A DNA stretch of 28,362 nt from an uncultured Archangium sp. (GTDB taxonomy: Bacteria > Myxococcota > Myxococcia > Myxococcales > Myxococcaceae), in assembly GCA_946479335.1 (NCBI GenBank), contig CAMLFP010000020.1, forward strand, positions 1 to 28,362. The letters are read 5' to 3'. Of the stretch, positions 14,959 to 22,405 are shown piece by piece. The notes beneath the pieces are model-generated. The model saw only the letters and a list, made by a program, of their open reading frames with translations, was not told the DNA's origin and made no database searches. A program made the position numbers and the translations under genes. Within the stretch, counting starts at the first letter, position 1, and each line of letters opens with the position of its first letter.

Positions 14959-15815
14959 TGCGGAGGCTCCCGTTGCACGAAGGGTTTGAGGCGCGGCGCA
15001 CCCGACGCGAGGCGCGCCTCGCCCTTGAAGAAGACCACCGGCTCGTCGAGCGCCGCCAGGTTCGCCGCGTCGAGCAACCCCGCGCCCACCAGCGTCGCCA
15101 CGTCCGGCGGAGGGGCGCCGAAGCGCGTGCTGTATTCCCCGTACGCAGCGTCGATGCGCTGCAGCGCGCGCTCGACCTCGAGGTCCTCCAGCCGCTTGCG
15201 GAAGAGCTCCTGTTCATCGCCCTGGGTCTCGGCGACCAGCGTGCGCGTGAAGGTGTCGGCCGCGTCGAAGTGCCCGCTCCCCGCATAGAGGCGGATGGCG
15301 AGCGGCGCGACGTACGGCGGGCAGTTGTTGCCGGGCTCCCGGCTGACCGCCGCGAGCACCTCGGCCGCTTCACTCGCGGGGCGGTGCGTCTCGATGAGGA
15401 GGTATGAACGGTACACGGCGATGCGGCACTCGCGCGGGAGGTGCTTCGACCCCTTGGCCAGCAGCGCGCCGGCCTCCTTCGCGTTCGCCAGGCTGCCATC
15501 GGGCAGCACCACCGCGCCCAGGAGCCCGCCCACGAAGTACGCGTGCGTGAAGGTGGGCTCGAGGTCGGTGACGAAGTCAGCCCATTCGATGATGGCGCGC
15601 GCCTCCCAGGGCTGCTTCGCCGTGGTGGCCACCGCGATGGTCTTCACCCAGTAGAGGTCGGTGGCGAGGTTCGCGAAGGGCCGCGTCGCCTCCCGCACCA
15701 ACCGCGCGTCGGGGATGAGCGACGGCGAGGACATCGCGTGTGTCCAGCGCGGGGCACCGCCGCCCAGCAGCAACACACCCAGCAAGCATGGCACCAGCAA
15801 GAACGCCGAACGCAT
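14955..15815 (-). CDS. pilG: PilG-like exported helical-repeat protein
   Basis: A 286-residue protein with an N-terminal hydrophobic segment (residues 4-20, AFLLVPCLLGVLLLGGG) that acts as a signal or anchor. P9 before C10 argues against a lipobox. The rest is alpha-helical with TPR-like pairing (TDLYWVKTI, WADFVTDLEPTFTHAYFVGGL, YLLIETHRPASEAAEVLAAV). The 3' end overlaps pilH by GTGA. ATG 15815 is chosen because AAAGG lies just before it and the reading frame further upstream would run into the pilA terminator. The position directly after pilA and before pilH is that of pilG in Myxococcus xanthus, whose product is needed for pilus assembly but has no known biochemical function. I infer it is the periplasm-facing partner of the PilH/PilI transporter. 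Confidence 0.75.
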   Translation of the reverse strand: MRSAFLLVPCLLGVLLLGGGAPRWTHAMSSPSLIPDARLVREATRPFANLATDLYWVKTIAVATTAKQPWEARAIIEWADFVTDLEPTFTHAYFVGGLLGAVVLPDGSLANAKEAGALLAKGSKHLPRECRIAVYRSYLLIETHRPASEAAEVLAAVSREPGNNCPPYVAPLAIRLYAGSGHFDAADTFTRTLVAETQGDEQELFRKRLEDLEVERALQRIDAAYGEYSTRFGAPPPDVATLVGAGLLDAANLAALDEPVVFFKGEARLASGAPRLKPFVQREPPQ

Positions 15816-15826
15816 TGGCCTTTCAC

Positions 15827-15865
15827 AAAACAAAAACGGAGGGCGACGGTAGTCGTCGCCCTCCG
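15827..15865 (-). terminator. Rho-independent terminator after pilA
   Basis: On the minus strand, a perfect 11-bp stem (CGGAGGGCGAC and its complement, 15837-15847 with 15855-15865, 7-base loop) is followed by GTTTTTGTTTTG (15825-15836). It lies 24 bases beyond the pilA stop and about 12 bases before pilG. It would allow abundant pilA mRNA with limited read-through into pilGHI, consistent with a highly expressed major pilin and lowly expressed transporter. The hairpin-plus-T-run is clear; the degree of read-through is unknown. Confidence 0.85.
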
Positions 15866-15888
15866 CTGTTTGAAGCACTTCGAACCGG

Positions 15889-16515
15889 TTACGGGCAGCC
15901 GACGTCGTTGTAGCCGTTGACCGGCACGCCCGACGGCGCGTTCTGCTGGTCGGTGCAGGCCGTACCCGAGGCCGCGACCGAGAGGTTCACGGCGCCGCCG
16001 ATGTACCACTCGTCGGTCTGGGTGTCGTTGTCGACCGAGCCGATGGCGCCCGCGAGGAACGAGCCCGTGTTCGCGCCGATGCCGGTGACCGCGCTCACGC
16101 CCGTGTCAGCCACGGTGCTCGGGGTGTTGCTGAACGTGTAGATGGAGGTCGTGCCACCCAGCTTGTAGGTGTCGATGCCGATGCCGTCGTAGCCGTTGGT
16201 CGACGACGGGGTCGACAGGGTCGCCGCGGAGCGCGACTGCACGTTGGTGTTACCCAGCGAGTAGTTGTAGCGGTTGCCGCGCTCAGGGATGAAGCCGACC
16301 GCGGTGAACGACGAGGAGAACGCGTCCTTCTCGGCGGAGTACGACTTCTCGGCCTGGAACACGCCCTTGAGGTTCGTCTTCGCTTCGGACTGCTTCGAGC
16401 GAGCCTGGAACTTGATGAAGTTGGGGATCGCGATGGCGGCCAGGATGCCGATGATGGCGACGACGATCATCAGCTCGACGAGCGTGAAGCCCTTCTTCTT
16501 GAGAATGCTCTTCAT
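15889..16515 (-). CDS. pilA: Major type IV pilin PilA
   Basis: A 208-residue prepilin: 9-residue basic leader MKSILKKKG, processing site G9/F10, and helix [18 protein letters not shown] with E5 of the mature form. The mature protein is 199 residues, close to the long pilins of Myxococcus. The globular head is rich in Ser, Thr and Asn (such as [11 protein letters not shown]), which would be suitable glycan acceptor sites. It ends with a C187/C207 pair and YNDVGCP. An ideal AAGGAGGG sits 9 bases before ATG 16515, a sigma-54 promoter lies upstream and a strong terminator follows. Together these mark the highly expressed major pilin. PilSR normally control pilA in myxobacteria. Their genes are not in the window, where instead a GT-C-like gene diverges from the same intergenic region. 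Confidence 0.95.
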   Translation of the reverse strand: MKSILKKKGFTLVELMIVVAIIGILAAIAIPNFIKFQARSKQSEAKTNLKGVFQAEKSYSAEKDAFSSSFTAVGFIPERGNRYNYSLGNTNVQSRSAATLSTPSSTNGYDGIGIDTYKLGGTTSIYTFSNTPSTVADTGVSAVTGIGANTGSFLAGAIGSVDNDTQTDEWYIGGAVNLSVAASGTACTDQQNAPSGVPVNGYNDVGCP

Positions 16516-16566
16516 GTGTTCAAACCCTCCTTAAGGGTACAGCGGTCAATCCGCGCAGACCGGCTG

Positions 16567-16582
16567 AGCAACTCTGAAGCCA
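16567..16582 (-). promoter_or_regulatory. Sigma-54 promoter of pilA
   Basis: On the minus strand TGGCTT-CAGAG-TTGCT matches the -24/-12 consensus: GG and GC are exactly 10 bases apart. The -12 GC is at 16568-16569, so transcription should start near 16557 and give a leader of about 41 bases containing the strong ribosome-binding site. pilA of Myxococcus is sigma-54 dependent and activated by PilR, which fits. The site is unusual for this region in being flanked by lower-GC sequence. Confidence 0.8.
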
Positions 16583-16628
16583 ACCGCTCAGCACAGCGCG
16601 CGGAAAGTAATCTCAACGACTTGGGAAG

Positions 16629-16663
16629 CCAAGATTTTGCCCGCTGACAATTTTGGGCACTCA
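16629..16663 (-). promoter_or_regulatory. Candidate activator-binding site upstream of pilA
   Basis: Two related blocks, GCCCAAAATTGTC and GGGCAAAATCTTG (minus strand), lie about 72-106 bases upstream of the predicted pilA start, the usual distance for a sigma-54 activator. They share CAAAAT-T-T, and the whole segment is clearly AT-richer than its surroundings. A PilR-type site is the natural candidate, but I have no consensus that fixes it. The region also precedes the divergent gene at 16697, so it may serve both. Confidence 0.45.
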
Positions 16664-16696
16664 ACTTTGCGATCGGTGACGCTAAACGCTCGCGCC

Positions 16697-18421
16697 GTGC
16701 CGACGTCGCTGCGACTGCTCCGCGCGAAACACATGGTGCGCAGGCATCGGCTGGTGTCGCACCTCCTGCTCTCGCTCGCGGCGCTGGCGTGCGTCGCGTT
16801 CGTCATCGTCAGCAACGACGCCGATTGGGACCAGTTCCTCGCGGCCGCCGAGGCCGACGTGCGCTCGTGGCGCCTCGACCATCGCCCGCCGACCTGGTCG
16901 AACCAGTTGTGCGGAGGGGTCACCCGTGAAGGTGACCCGCAGGCGTTCGGGCTCTCACCGCTCTTCGTGGTGCCGGTGGTGCTCGGCACCTTCTGGGGTC
17001 TCAAGGCGCTCGCGCTGCTCGGCCTGCTCGCGGGCGCGTGGGGGACCTCGGGCCTCTTCTCGTTGATCATCACCGGAGGTCGCGCCACCTCCGCGCCGTC
17101 GCCACGCCAGCGGGCCGTCATCGCGCTGATCAGCTTCGGCTTCATCGGCGGCGACGCGTTCCTCTGGCACCTCCACCTCGGCCACGTCTCGTTTCTCCTG
17201 CACGGCCTGGTGGTCGCGCTGCTGCGGGGGCTCGCCGGCGCGGTGTGCGTCGGCGCGACGCGGCGCCGGCTCGCCGGCCTCGCCGTGGGGAGCTGGGCGC
17301 TGTTGAGCGCGGGCTTCTACGCGTCGCTCCTCTTCTTCGCGGTGCCGCTGGGGCTCGCGGTGGCGGTGACGGCGGCGCTCCGCGCGAGGCACCTGGGCCG
17401 CGACGCGCTGCGGGCCGCGATGAAGAACGCGCTGGCGGCGCTGCTCGCGTTGGGCGCGGGGGCGCTCGCGGCGTCGTACAAGTGGCTCGAGGTGCTCGCC
17501 TACCAGCAGCTCCACCCGCGCACGGTGGAGGTGACGGCCGGCGACGGCCTCCTCCCCTGGGAGCTGGTGGCGGTGCAGTTGCAGCCGGTGCTCCACGGGC
17601 GTTTCGCGCTTTTCGACGTGCCGCGCGTGTGGGGCATCTGGGAGTACGGCGGCTTCTCGCTCGACGCGTGGTGGTGCGTCGCGCTGCTGGTGGTGGCCCT
17701 CGTCTCGCGGGGCCGGGTGCGGCGCGCGCCGTGGGCGCTGCCGGTGTGCCTCGCGGTGGTGAGCGCCTTCTTCGCGTTGGGCACGCGGGCGCCGTGGAGC
17801 GGTCATCAGCTCCTCAACGCGTTGCTGGGCAACTCGGTGCGGGTGGCCGCGCGGTACCAGGCGGTGCTGGCGCTCGCGTGGCCGCTCTTCATCGCGGTGG
17901 CGTGGCGCGCGCGGGCCGACCTCCGGCGCTTCGTGCTGCGGAGCGCGCCGGTGCTCCCGGTGCTGTGGCTCGTGAACCTCGCGCTGTTTCCGCTCCCGCC
18001 GACGTGGGCGCGCGCGCAGGCGTGGCTGTCGTCACCGGCGATCGAGCTCCGCGAGATGCGCGAGGTCGCGGTGGTGCCGGAGCGCGCGCGCGGGCAGTCG
18101 TACACCTGGCCGGCGATGCGCGCGGGGCTGGCGGTGTCGAACTGCTACGACCCCCTCTGGCGGGTGAGCGCCTTCACCAGCGAACACACCGGCCGCCCCG
18201 AGCTCCTCGACGCGAACGGCAAGCTGAAGGTCGCCACCTACGGCTTCATCGACGCCAGCGTCGGCGCTCCCGATGAGGCGTGCCTGCGCGAGAGCAGCTT
18301 CTCGCAGCAAGACGTGAAGCTGGCGCCTTCGTGCCGCCGGGGGACGTGCGTGAACCTCAACGAGCCCCGCGGCGGTGGTCTCGTCTTCGATGAGACCGTG
18401 CGAAAGTTCTGCCTCCCATGA
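16697..18421 (+). CDS. Multi-span membrane protein, GT-C-like, with Cys-rich tail
   Basis: A 574-residue membrane protein (from GTG 16697) with about 12 hydrophobic spans up to residue 445. An ATG at 16733 would shorten it by 12 residues, and neither start has a clear ribosome-binding site. The first outer loop carries D-A-D-W-D-Q-F and then RPPTWSNQLCGGVTREGDPQ. This is the look of GT-C-like proteins in which an Asp pair is followed by a W-N-P/S...CGG-P...PQ loop, also seen in YfhO-like proteins. The last 95 residues are extracytoplasmic and hold five cysteines (SNCYDP, EACLRE, PSCRRG, GTCVNL, KFCLP), which suggests a disulfide-linked domain. It diverges from pilA across a regulatory region of 181 bases and overlaps the next gene by ATGA. 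A glycosyltransferase role is inferred from architecture. Confidence 0.8.
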   Translation: MPTSLRLLRAKHMVRRHRLVSHLLLSLAALACVAFVIVSNDADWDQFLAAAEADVRSWRLDHRPPTWSNQLCGGVTREGDPQAFGLSPLFVVPVVLGTFWGLKALALLGLLAGAWGTSGLFSLIITGGRATSAPSPRQRAVIALISFGFIGGDAFLWHLHLGHVSFLLHGLVVALLRGLAGAVCVGATRRRLAGLAVGSWALLSAGFYASLLFFAVPLGLAVAVTAALRARHLGRDALRAAMKNALAALLALGAGALAASYKWLEVLAYQQLHPRTVEVTAGDGLLPWELVAVQLQPVLHGRFALFDVPRVWGIWEYGGFSLDAWWCVALLVVALVSRGRVRRAPWALPVCLAVVSAFFALGTRAPWSGHQLLNALLGNSVRVAARYQAVLALAWPLFIAVAWRARADLRRFVLRSAPVLPVLWLVNLALFPLPPTWARAQAWLSSPAIELREMREVAVVPERARGQSYTWPAMRAGLAVSNCYDPLWRVSAFTSEHTGRPELLDANGKLKVATYGFIDASVGAPDEACLRESSFSQQDVKLAPSCRRGTCVNLNEPRGGGLVFDETVRKFCLP

Positions 18422-19938
18422 CGGCGCGCAGGGTGATGTTTGGAGGTGTGCTCGCGCTGCTGGCGTGGCTCTATTTCCCGCTGCTGCGCGACGACCCGCT
18501 GCTCTCGCGCGACGACCTCACGTTGCTCGCGCCGCTGCGTGGCGTGCACTCCGTGGGCGACTACGCGGCGCTGCTGGGCACCCCGGCGTTGATGGATCTC
18601 CAGCCCCTGCGTGACGCGTCGTACCTGCTCGACCTGTGGCTCGGCGCGCGCCTCGGCCACAGCACCTTCCACCTCACCAGCCTCGTGCTCTTCGGCCTGC
18701 TGCTGCTCGCAGCGTGGAGGCTCTTCGAAGCGCTGGCGCCCGGGTGGCCCGCCTTCACCGCGGTGGTGGTGATGGCCCTGCACCCGGTGTGGGGCACCGG
18801 CCTCGCCTGGGTCGCGGCCCGCAAGCACCTGCTCGCGTGCCTGTTGCTGACGTTGGCGACGGAGCGGCTGCTGCAATTCGTGGCGCGCGGGCGGGCGCGT
18901 GACGCCGCGCTGGCGGTGGGGTGTTTCAGTTGCTCGCTGTTGGCGCACCCCATCGGTCTGGGCTGGCCGCTCTTTGCGCTGGTGTTGCTGCGCCGGCCGC
19001 ATTGGTTGGTGCTCAGCGGCGCGGCGGCGTCGCTCACCATGATGGCCGCCAACGTCTGGTACTACACCGGCCCGTACGCGGCGAACGGCGGCGTCGAGAA
19101 GTACGCGCCCGGCTTCCACCCCGGCGTGAGCCTCCTGGCCCTGGGCCGCGCGTTCTTCAACCTGACGGCGCCCGTCGCGCTCGCCACCTCGTACACGCCG
19201 GGCGCGGTGTGGAACCTGGTGGGCCTCGGCGCGCTGGTGCTGACGTGCGCGCTGCTGCTGCGCGACGGCGCATGGCGGCGCACCGGCCCGTGGTTGCTCT
19301 ACGCGGCGCTGCCGCTGGGCGTGGTGCTGGTGCGCATGACCAACGTCTTCCTCGCCGACACGTACCTCTTTTCTCCGGGCGTGGGGCTCCTCGCGGCGGT
19401 GCTGGTCGCGCAGCAGGCGTGGAGCCTCCGGGGGCGCCGCGCGGTGTTCGGCGTCGCGGTGGCCGCCGCGCCGCTGCTGGTCTTCGAGTCAGCCGCGCTG
19501 GCGCAGAGCTACACCTCCGAAGCGTCGCTGTGGGCGCGCGCGTGGGAGGTCGAAGAGAGCCCCGACGCGCTGGCGCATCACGCCGCGTACGTGCTCGACG
19601 CCGGCCGCGAAGAAGAAGCGCTGGCGTTGGCGCTGCGCCTCGCCGAGTGGGACCCCGCGCGGAGGAACCTCGGCTGGCTGCTGGGCCGGGCCATCGTCAC
19701 GCAGTCGCGGCTCGGCCCGGCGGAGAAGGCGGCGCTCTTCGAGGCGCACCCCGTCGACGACGCGTGGTTCCACTACTTCCACGCGCAGGTCGCGCTGCAG
19801 CAGGGTGACGTGCCGCGCGCGCGGGCGTTGTTGCGGCTCGCGCTGCGCACGCCGGAGCGGTTCGGACAAGAGCGCGCGCTGGTGGAGCGTCAGGCGCGTG
19901 AGCTGTGCCAGCGCGCAGGTGAAGCCGACTGCAGGTGA
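18418..19938 (+). CDS. TMTC-like GT-C membrane protein with short TPR-like tail
   Basis: A 506-residue protein with about 10 spans (residues 5-370) and a soluble helical tail (380-506; LAHHAAYVLDAGREEEALALALRLAEW, FHAQVALQQGDVPRARALLRLAL) of TPR type. The first outer loop has R31-D32-D33, then LQPLRDASYLLDLWLG, a THFHL-like helix (STFHLTSLVLFGLLLLAAW) and HPVWGTGLAWVAARKHLLA. These are degenerate versions of the motifs in the other TMTC-like proteins at 2413 and 11112. The RP of the second motif reads PLRDAS here, so activity may differ. ATG 18418 overlaps the upstream stop, so the pair is co-translated. Its stop codon abuts that of the convergent PTS gene in TGATCA with no spacer. Confidence 0.78.
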   Translation: MTARRVMFGGVLALLAWLYFPLLRDDPLLSRDDLTLLAPLRGVHSVGDYAALLGTPALMDLQPLRDASYLLDLWLGARLGHSTFHLTSLVLFGLLLLAAWRLFEALAPGWPAFTAVVVMALHPVWGTGLAWVAARKHLLACLLLTLATERLLQFVARGRARDAALAVGCFSCSLLAHPIGLGWPLFALVLLRRPHWLVLSGAAASLTMMAANVWYYTGPYAANGGVEKYAPGFHPGVSLLALGRAFFNLTAPVALATSYTPGAVWNLVGLGALVLTCALLLRDGAWRRTGPWLLYAALPLGVVLVRMTNVFLADTYLFSPGVGLLAAVLVAQQAWSLRGRRAVFGVAVAAAPLLVFESAALAQSYTSEASLWARAWEVEESPDALAHHAAYVLDAGREEEALALALRLAEWDPARRNLGWLLGRAIVTQSRLGPAEKAALFEAHPVDDAWFHYFHAQVALQQGDVPRARALLRLALRTPERFGQERALVERQARELCQRAGEADCR

Positions 19939-20343
19939 TCAGACGACGCGCAGGCCGTCGGTCGCGCAGGTGATGCTCTTCTTCCCGTACTCGGTGAGGC
20001 CGTGGGCGAGGTCCTTGAGCACCGGGGTCTTGCTGCGCAGCGCGTTGGCCTTCAACAGCATGGGGAGGTTCACGCCGGTCAGCACCTCGAGGGCGCGCGC
20101 CTTACAGAAGGAGAGGGAGGTGGTGCACGGCGTGCCGCCGATGAGGTCGGCGAACACCAGCACGCCTTCACCGGAGTCGACCCGCTCGATGGACTCACGC
20201 AGCCCGCGCTTGATCTCCTCGGGCGACGCGCCGGGCTCGACGCTGCACGCGATGGTCTGGTGGAGCGGGCCGACAATCTGCTCCGCCGTGGCCAACAGCT
20301 CTTGCGCCAGATGCCCATGCGAAGCGACGACGAGACCGATCAT
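19939..20343 (-). CDS. Mannose-type PTS EIIA protein
   Basis: A 134-residue single domain of the EIIA-Man family. The phosphoacceptor is H9 in VVASHGHLAQEL, followed by the conserved DLIGGTPC segment (residues 65-72) that lines the active site. It would receive phosphate from HPr in the cytoplasm. No HPr, EI, EIIB/EIIC, RapZ or HPr kinase gene is present here, so it probably has a regulatory rather than transport role, as for the isolated PTS proteins found in many proteobacteria (established pattern). AGAAGG lies directly before ATG 20343. Its 3' end abuts the TMTC-like gene on the other strand. A weak -10-like TAGACT lies about 35 bases upstream, but no convincing -35 accompanies it. Confidence 0.9.
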   Translation of the reverse strand: MIGLVVASHGHLAQELLATAEQIVGPLHQTIACSVEPGASPEEIKRGLRESIERVDSGEGVLVFADLIGGTPCTTSLSFCKARALEVLTGVNLPMLLKANALRSKTPVLKDLAHGLTEYGKKSITCATDGLRVV

Positions 20344-20466
20344 TGCCTTCTCAACTCCAACGCGAGTCTAACCATCACCCGACCCGTTGACACACCTACC
20401 GACCGACCAGAGGGTGGGGCCGTGTGGCCTACTTCTTCGGCCGGGTCAACCGCGCCACGGCACCAC

Positions 20467-21492
20467 TCACGGCTTCGCGCCGCGCAGCTTCGGCACCACG
20501 AGCCCCGCCGGCACCGGCACCTCGACCGTGCGCGGCTTGCCGGCGCGCACCACCTCGTAGCGGATGAGCTCTCCCGGCTTCAGCGCGCGCAGCAGCTCGG
20601 CCACCACCGAGGTCTGCGTGCTGGCCACGCCGTTCACTGAGACGATGAGGTCTCCCCCGAGGCGTACCGCGTTGCCGCCCACCTCCGCTGCCACCACGCC
20701 GCCCTTGAGGCCCGCGGTGTCGGCGACGCTGCCGGGCTTCACCGTCTCCACGAGGAAGCCGCCGTCGACCGGCCAGTTGAAGAGCTCCGCCACGTCTTTG
20801 GGGATGAAGCGCAACGTCACGCCGATGTACGGCAGCGCCTCGTCGAAGAGCCGCGTGCGCACCGTGTTGCTGGGCACCGCGAAGTTGAGGCCCACGCTGC
20901 CGCCCGACTTCGACAACATGAAGCTGGCGATGCCGATGACCTCGCCCTTCTCGTTGAAGAGCGGCCCGCCGGAGTTCCCCTGGTTGATGGGCACGTCGGT
21001 CTGGAGCAACCGCTGCGGCACCAACCCCCGTCGCGGGTTCGCGCGCTGCGCGCTCAAGACGCCTGAGGTGATGGAGTGCTCGAGGCCGTACGGCGCGCCG
21101 ATGGCGAAGAGTCGCTGGCCCGGCTTGAGCGCGTCGCTGTCGCCCAGCGGCGCGACGACGAGGCCCTTCTTCGGCACCTCCTTCGTCTTGAGCAGCGCGA
21201 GGTCTTCGGTGCGCGAGAGCGAGACGATGGTGGCGTTCGACGAGAAGCCGTCGCGCCAGTGCACCTCGATGACCTCCGCGTCGTCGACCACGTGCGCGGC
21301 GGTGACCACGTAGCCCTGCTCGTGCACCAGCACGCCGCTGCCGGTGCCCACGGAGATGGCCACCATGTGCGTCGTCTCGTTCTCCAGCGTCGACTTCACG
21401 CCGACGCGCACGGTGACCACCGCGGGGTCGACCTTCGGGAAGAGTTCCTCGGGAGACGCGGCCAGCAGCGTGAGCAGCGAGAGGGTCAGCAT
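20467..21492 (-). CDS. HtrA/DegP-like periplasmic serine protease with one PDZ domain
   Basis: A 341-residue trypsin-fold protease. The N-terminal hydrophobic stretch MLTLSLLTLLAAS is a short signal peptide, so it works in the periplasm. The catalytic triad is H67 (TAAHVV), D97 (RTEDLALL) and S174 (NQGNSGGPL), and the oxyanion loop is intact. A single PDZ domain spans about residues 245-330 (VETVKPGSVADTAGLKGG; GGDLIVSVNG). One PDZ domain makes it DegS/HtrA2-like in layout rather than DegP-like (two PDZ). ATG 21492 is chosen because the signal peptide starts there; a GTG at 21510 adds six residues. The kinase gene upstream is 42 bases away on the same strand, so the two may be co-transcribed. 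This gives a possible quality-control or envelope-stress theme. Confidence 0.9.
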   Translation of the reverse strand: MLTLSLLTLLAASPEELFPKVDPAVVTVRVGVKSTLENETTHMVAISVGTGSGVLVHEQGYVVTAAHVVDDAEVIEVHWRDGFSSNATIVSLSRTEDLALLKTKEVPKKGLVVAPLGDSDALKPGQRLFAIGAPYGLEHSITSGVLSAQRANPRRGLVPQRLLQTDVPINQGNSGGPLFNEKGEVIGIASFMLSKSGGSVGLNFAVPSNTVRTRLFDEALPYIGVTLRFIPKDVAELFNWPVDGGFLVETVKPGSVADTAGLKGGVVAAEVGGNAVRLGGDLIVSVNGVASTQTSVVAELLRALKPGELIRYEVVRAGKPRTVEVPVPAGLVVPKLRGAKP

Positions 21493-21534
21493 GCGCGCAT
21501 GTTGCGTCACCGCGGGTGAAAAGACGCGCGGTTT

Positions 21535-22380
21535 TCACTCCACGTTCGTCGACACCCAGCGAGCCAGCGCGGGCTCATCGGCCGCGTGGCGGTGCAGCGT
21601 CTCGCGAAGCGTCAGCGGCAGCGGGCGCGTCGCCGGGTCGAGCGAGAAGCACGCGCTGATCACCGGCCGTAGGTGCTCGGGAACGTTCTCGAGCGACGGG
21701 CGCGCTTCGCGCAGGCGCTCCATCGTCTCCACGGGCGTCGCACCGTCGAACGGGCGCGCACCGGTCAGCAGCTCCACCAGCAGCGTGCCGAGCGAGAAGA
21801 CATCGCTCGCGGGCGTCAGCGCGCGCCCGGCCGCCTGCTCCGGTGACATGTACTCGACGGAGCCCTTCCGCACGCCGCCGCGCGTCTGCTCCTTCATCAG
21901 CGTGGCCTTCGCGATGCCGAAGTCGCCGAGCTTCACCTCGCCCGCGCGCGAGAGCAGCACGTTGCCGGTGGTGACGTCGCGGTGCACGAGGCCGAGCTGC
22001 GTCGTGGTGTGCACCGCGTGCAGCCCGAGACACAGCTCAGCGCCGATGAAGCAGGCGAGCCCTTCGTCGAGCCGCGCGCGGCCCACCAGCGTGCGCAGGT
22101 CGCCACCGTCGATGAACTCGAGGCGCACCCACGGGCGGCCGGAAACGACGCCAGAGTCATGTGCCTGCACGAGGCAGCGATGCGTCATCAGCGCCTGGAG
22201 CCGCGCCTCTTCGGCGAACATGCGCTCGTACGACGGCTCGCCGACGAACTCCTCGCGCAACAGCTTCAGCGCGATGCGCTTCTCGAAGCCGCTGGCACCG
22301 AAGGCGAGGGCCTTGAAGACCTCCGCCATGCCGCCTTCTCCGATTTTCTCCAGCAGCTCGAAGGGCCCGAAGGACGACAC
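21535..22380 (-). CDS. Soluble Ser/Thr protein kinase (Hanks type)
   Basis: A 281-residue kinase consisting of the catalytic domain only, with no membrane span or sensor. Glycine loop GEGGMAEVF (14-22), lysine K39 (IALKLL), catalytic loop H133-R-D-V-T-T-G-N140, DFG 153-155 and S-P-E 179-181 are all present, so it should be active. The T-T-G in the catalytic loop replaces the usual K-P-E. The activation segment contains TRGGVRKGSVEY, with candidate autophosphorylation residues. It starts with GTG 22380 only 25 bases from the divergent FHA-sigma-54 activator gene. A PP2C phosphatase gene lies beyond that. The trio suggests a phospho-Thr switch. The kinase may phosphorylate the regulator or a partner that its FHA domain then binds. 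Confidence 0.93.
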   Translation of the reverse strand: MSSFGPFELLEKIGEGGMAEVFKALAFGASGFEKRIALKLLREEFVGEPSYERMFAEEARLQALMTHRCLVQAHDSGVVSGRPWVRLEFIDGGDLRTLVGRARLDEGLACFIGAELCLGLHAVHTTTQLGLVHRDVTTGNVLLSRAGEVKLGDFGIAKATLMKEQTRGGVRKGSVEYMSPEQAAGRALTPASDVFSLGTLLVELLTGARPFDGATPVETMERLREARPSLENVPEHLRPVISACFSLDPATRPLPLTLRETLHRHAADEPALARWVSTNVE

Positions 22381-22405
22381 GCGCCGCGCAGTCTACGCTC
22401 GCGCC

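Noticed and set aside
21344..22405. Upstream extension of the FHA activator frame
   Set aside because: Ser/Arg-rich antisense of the kinase gene. The FHA domain begins after ATG 22406.
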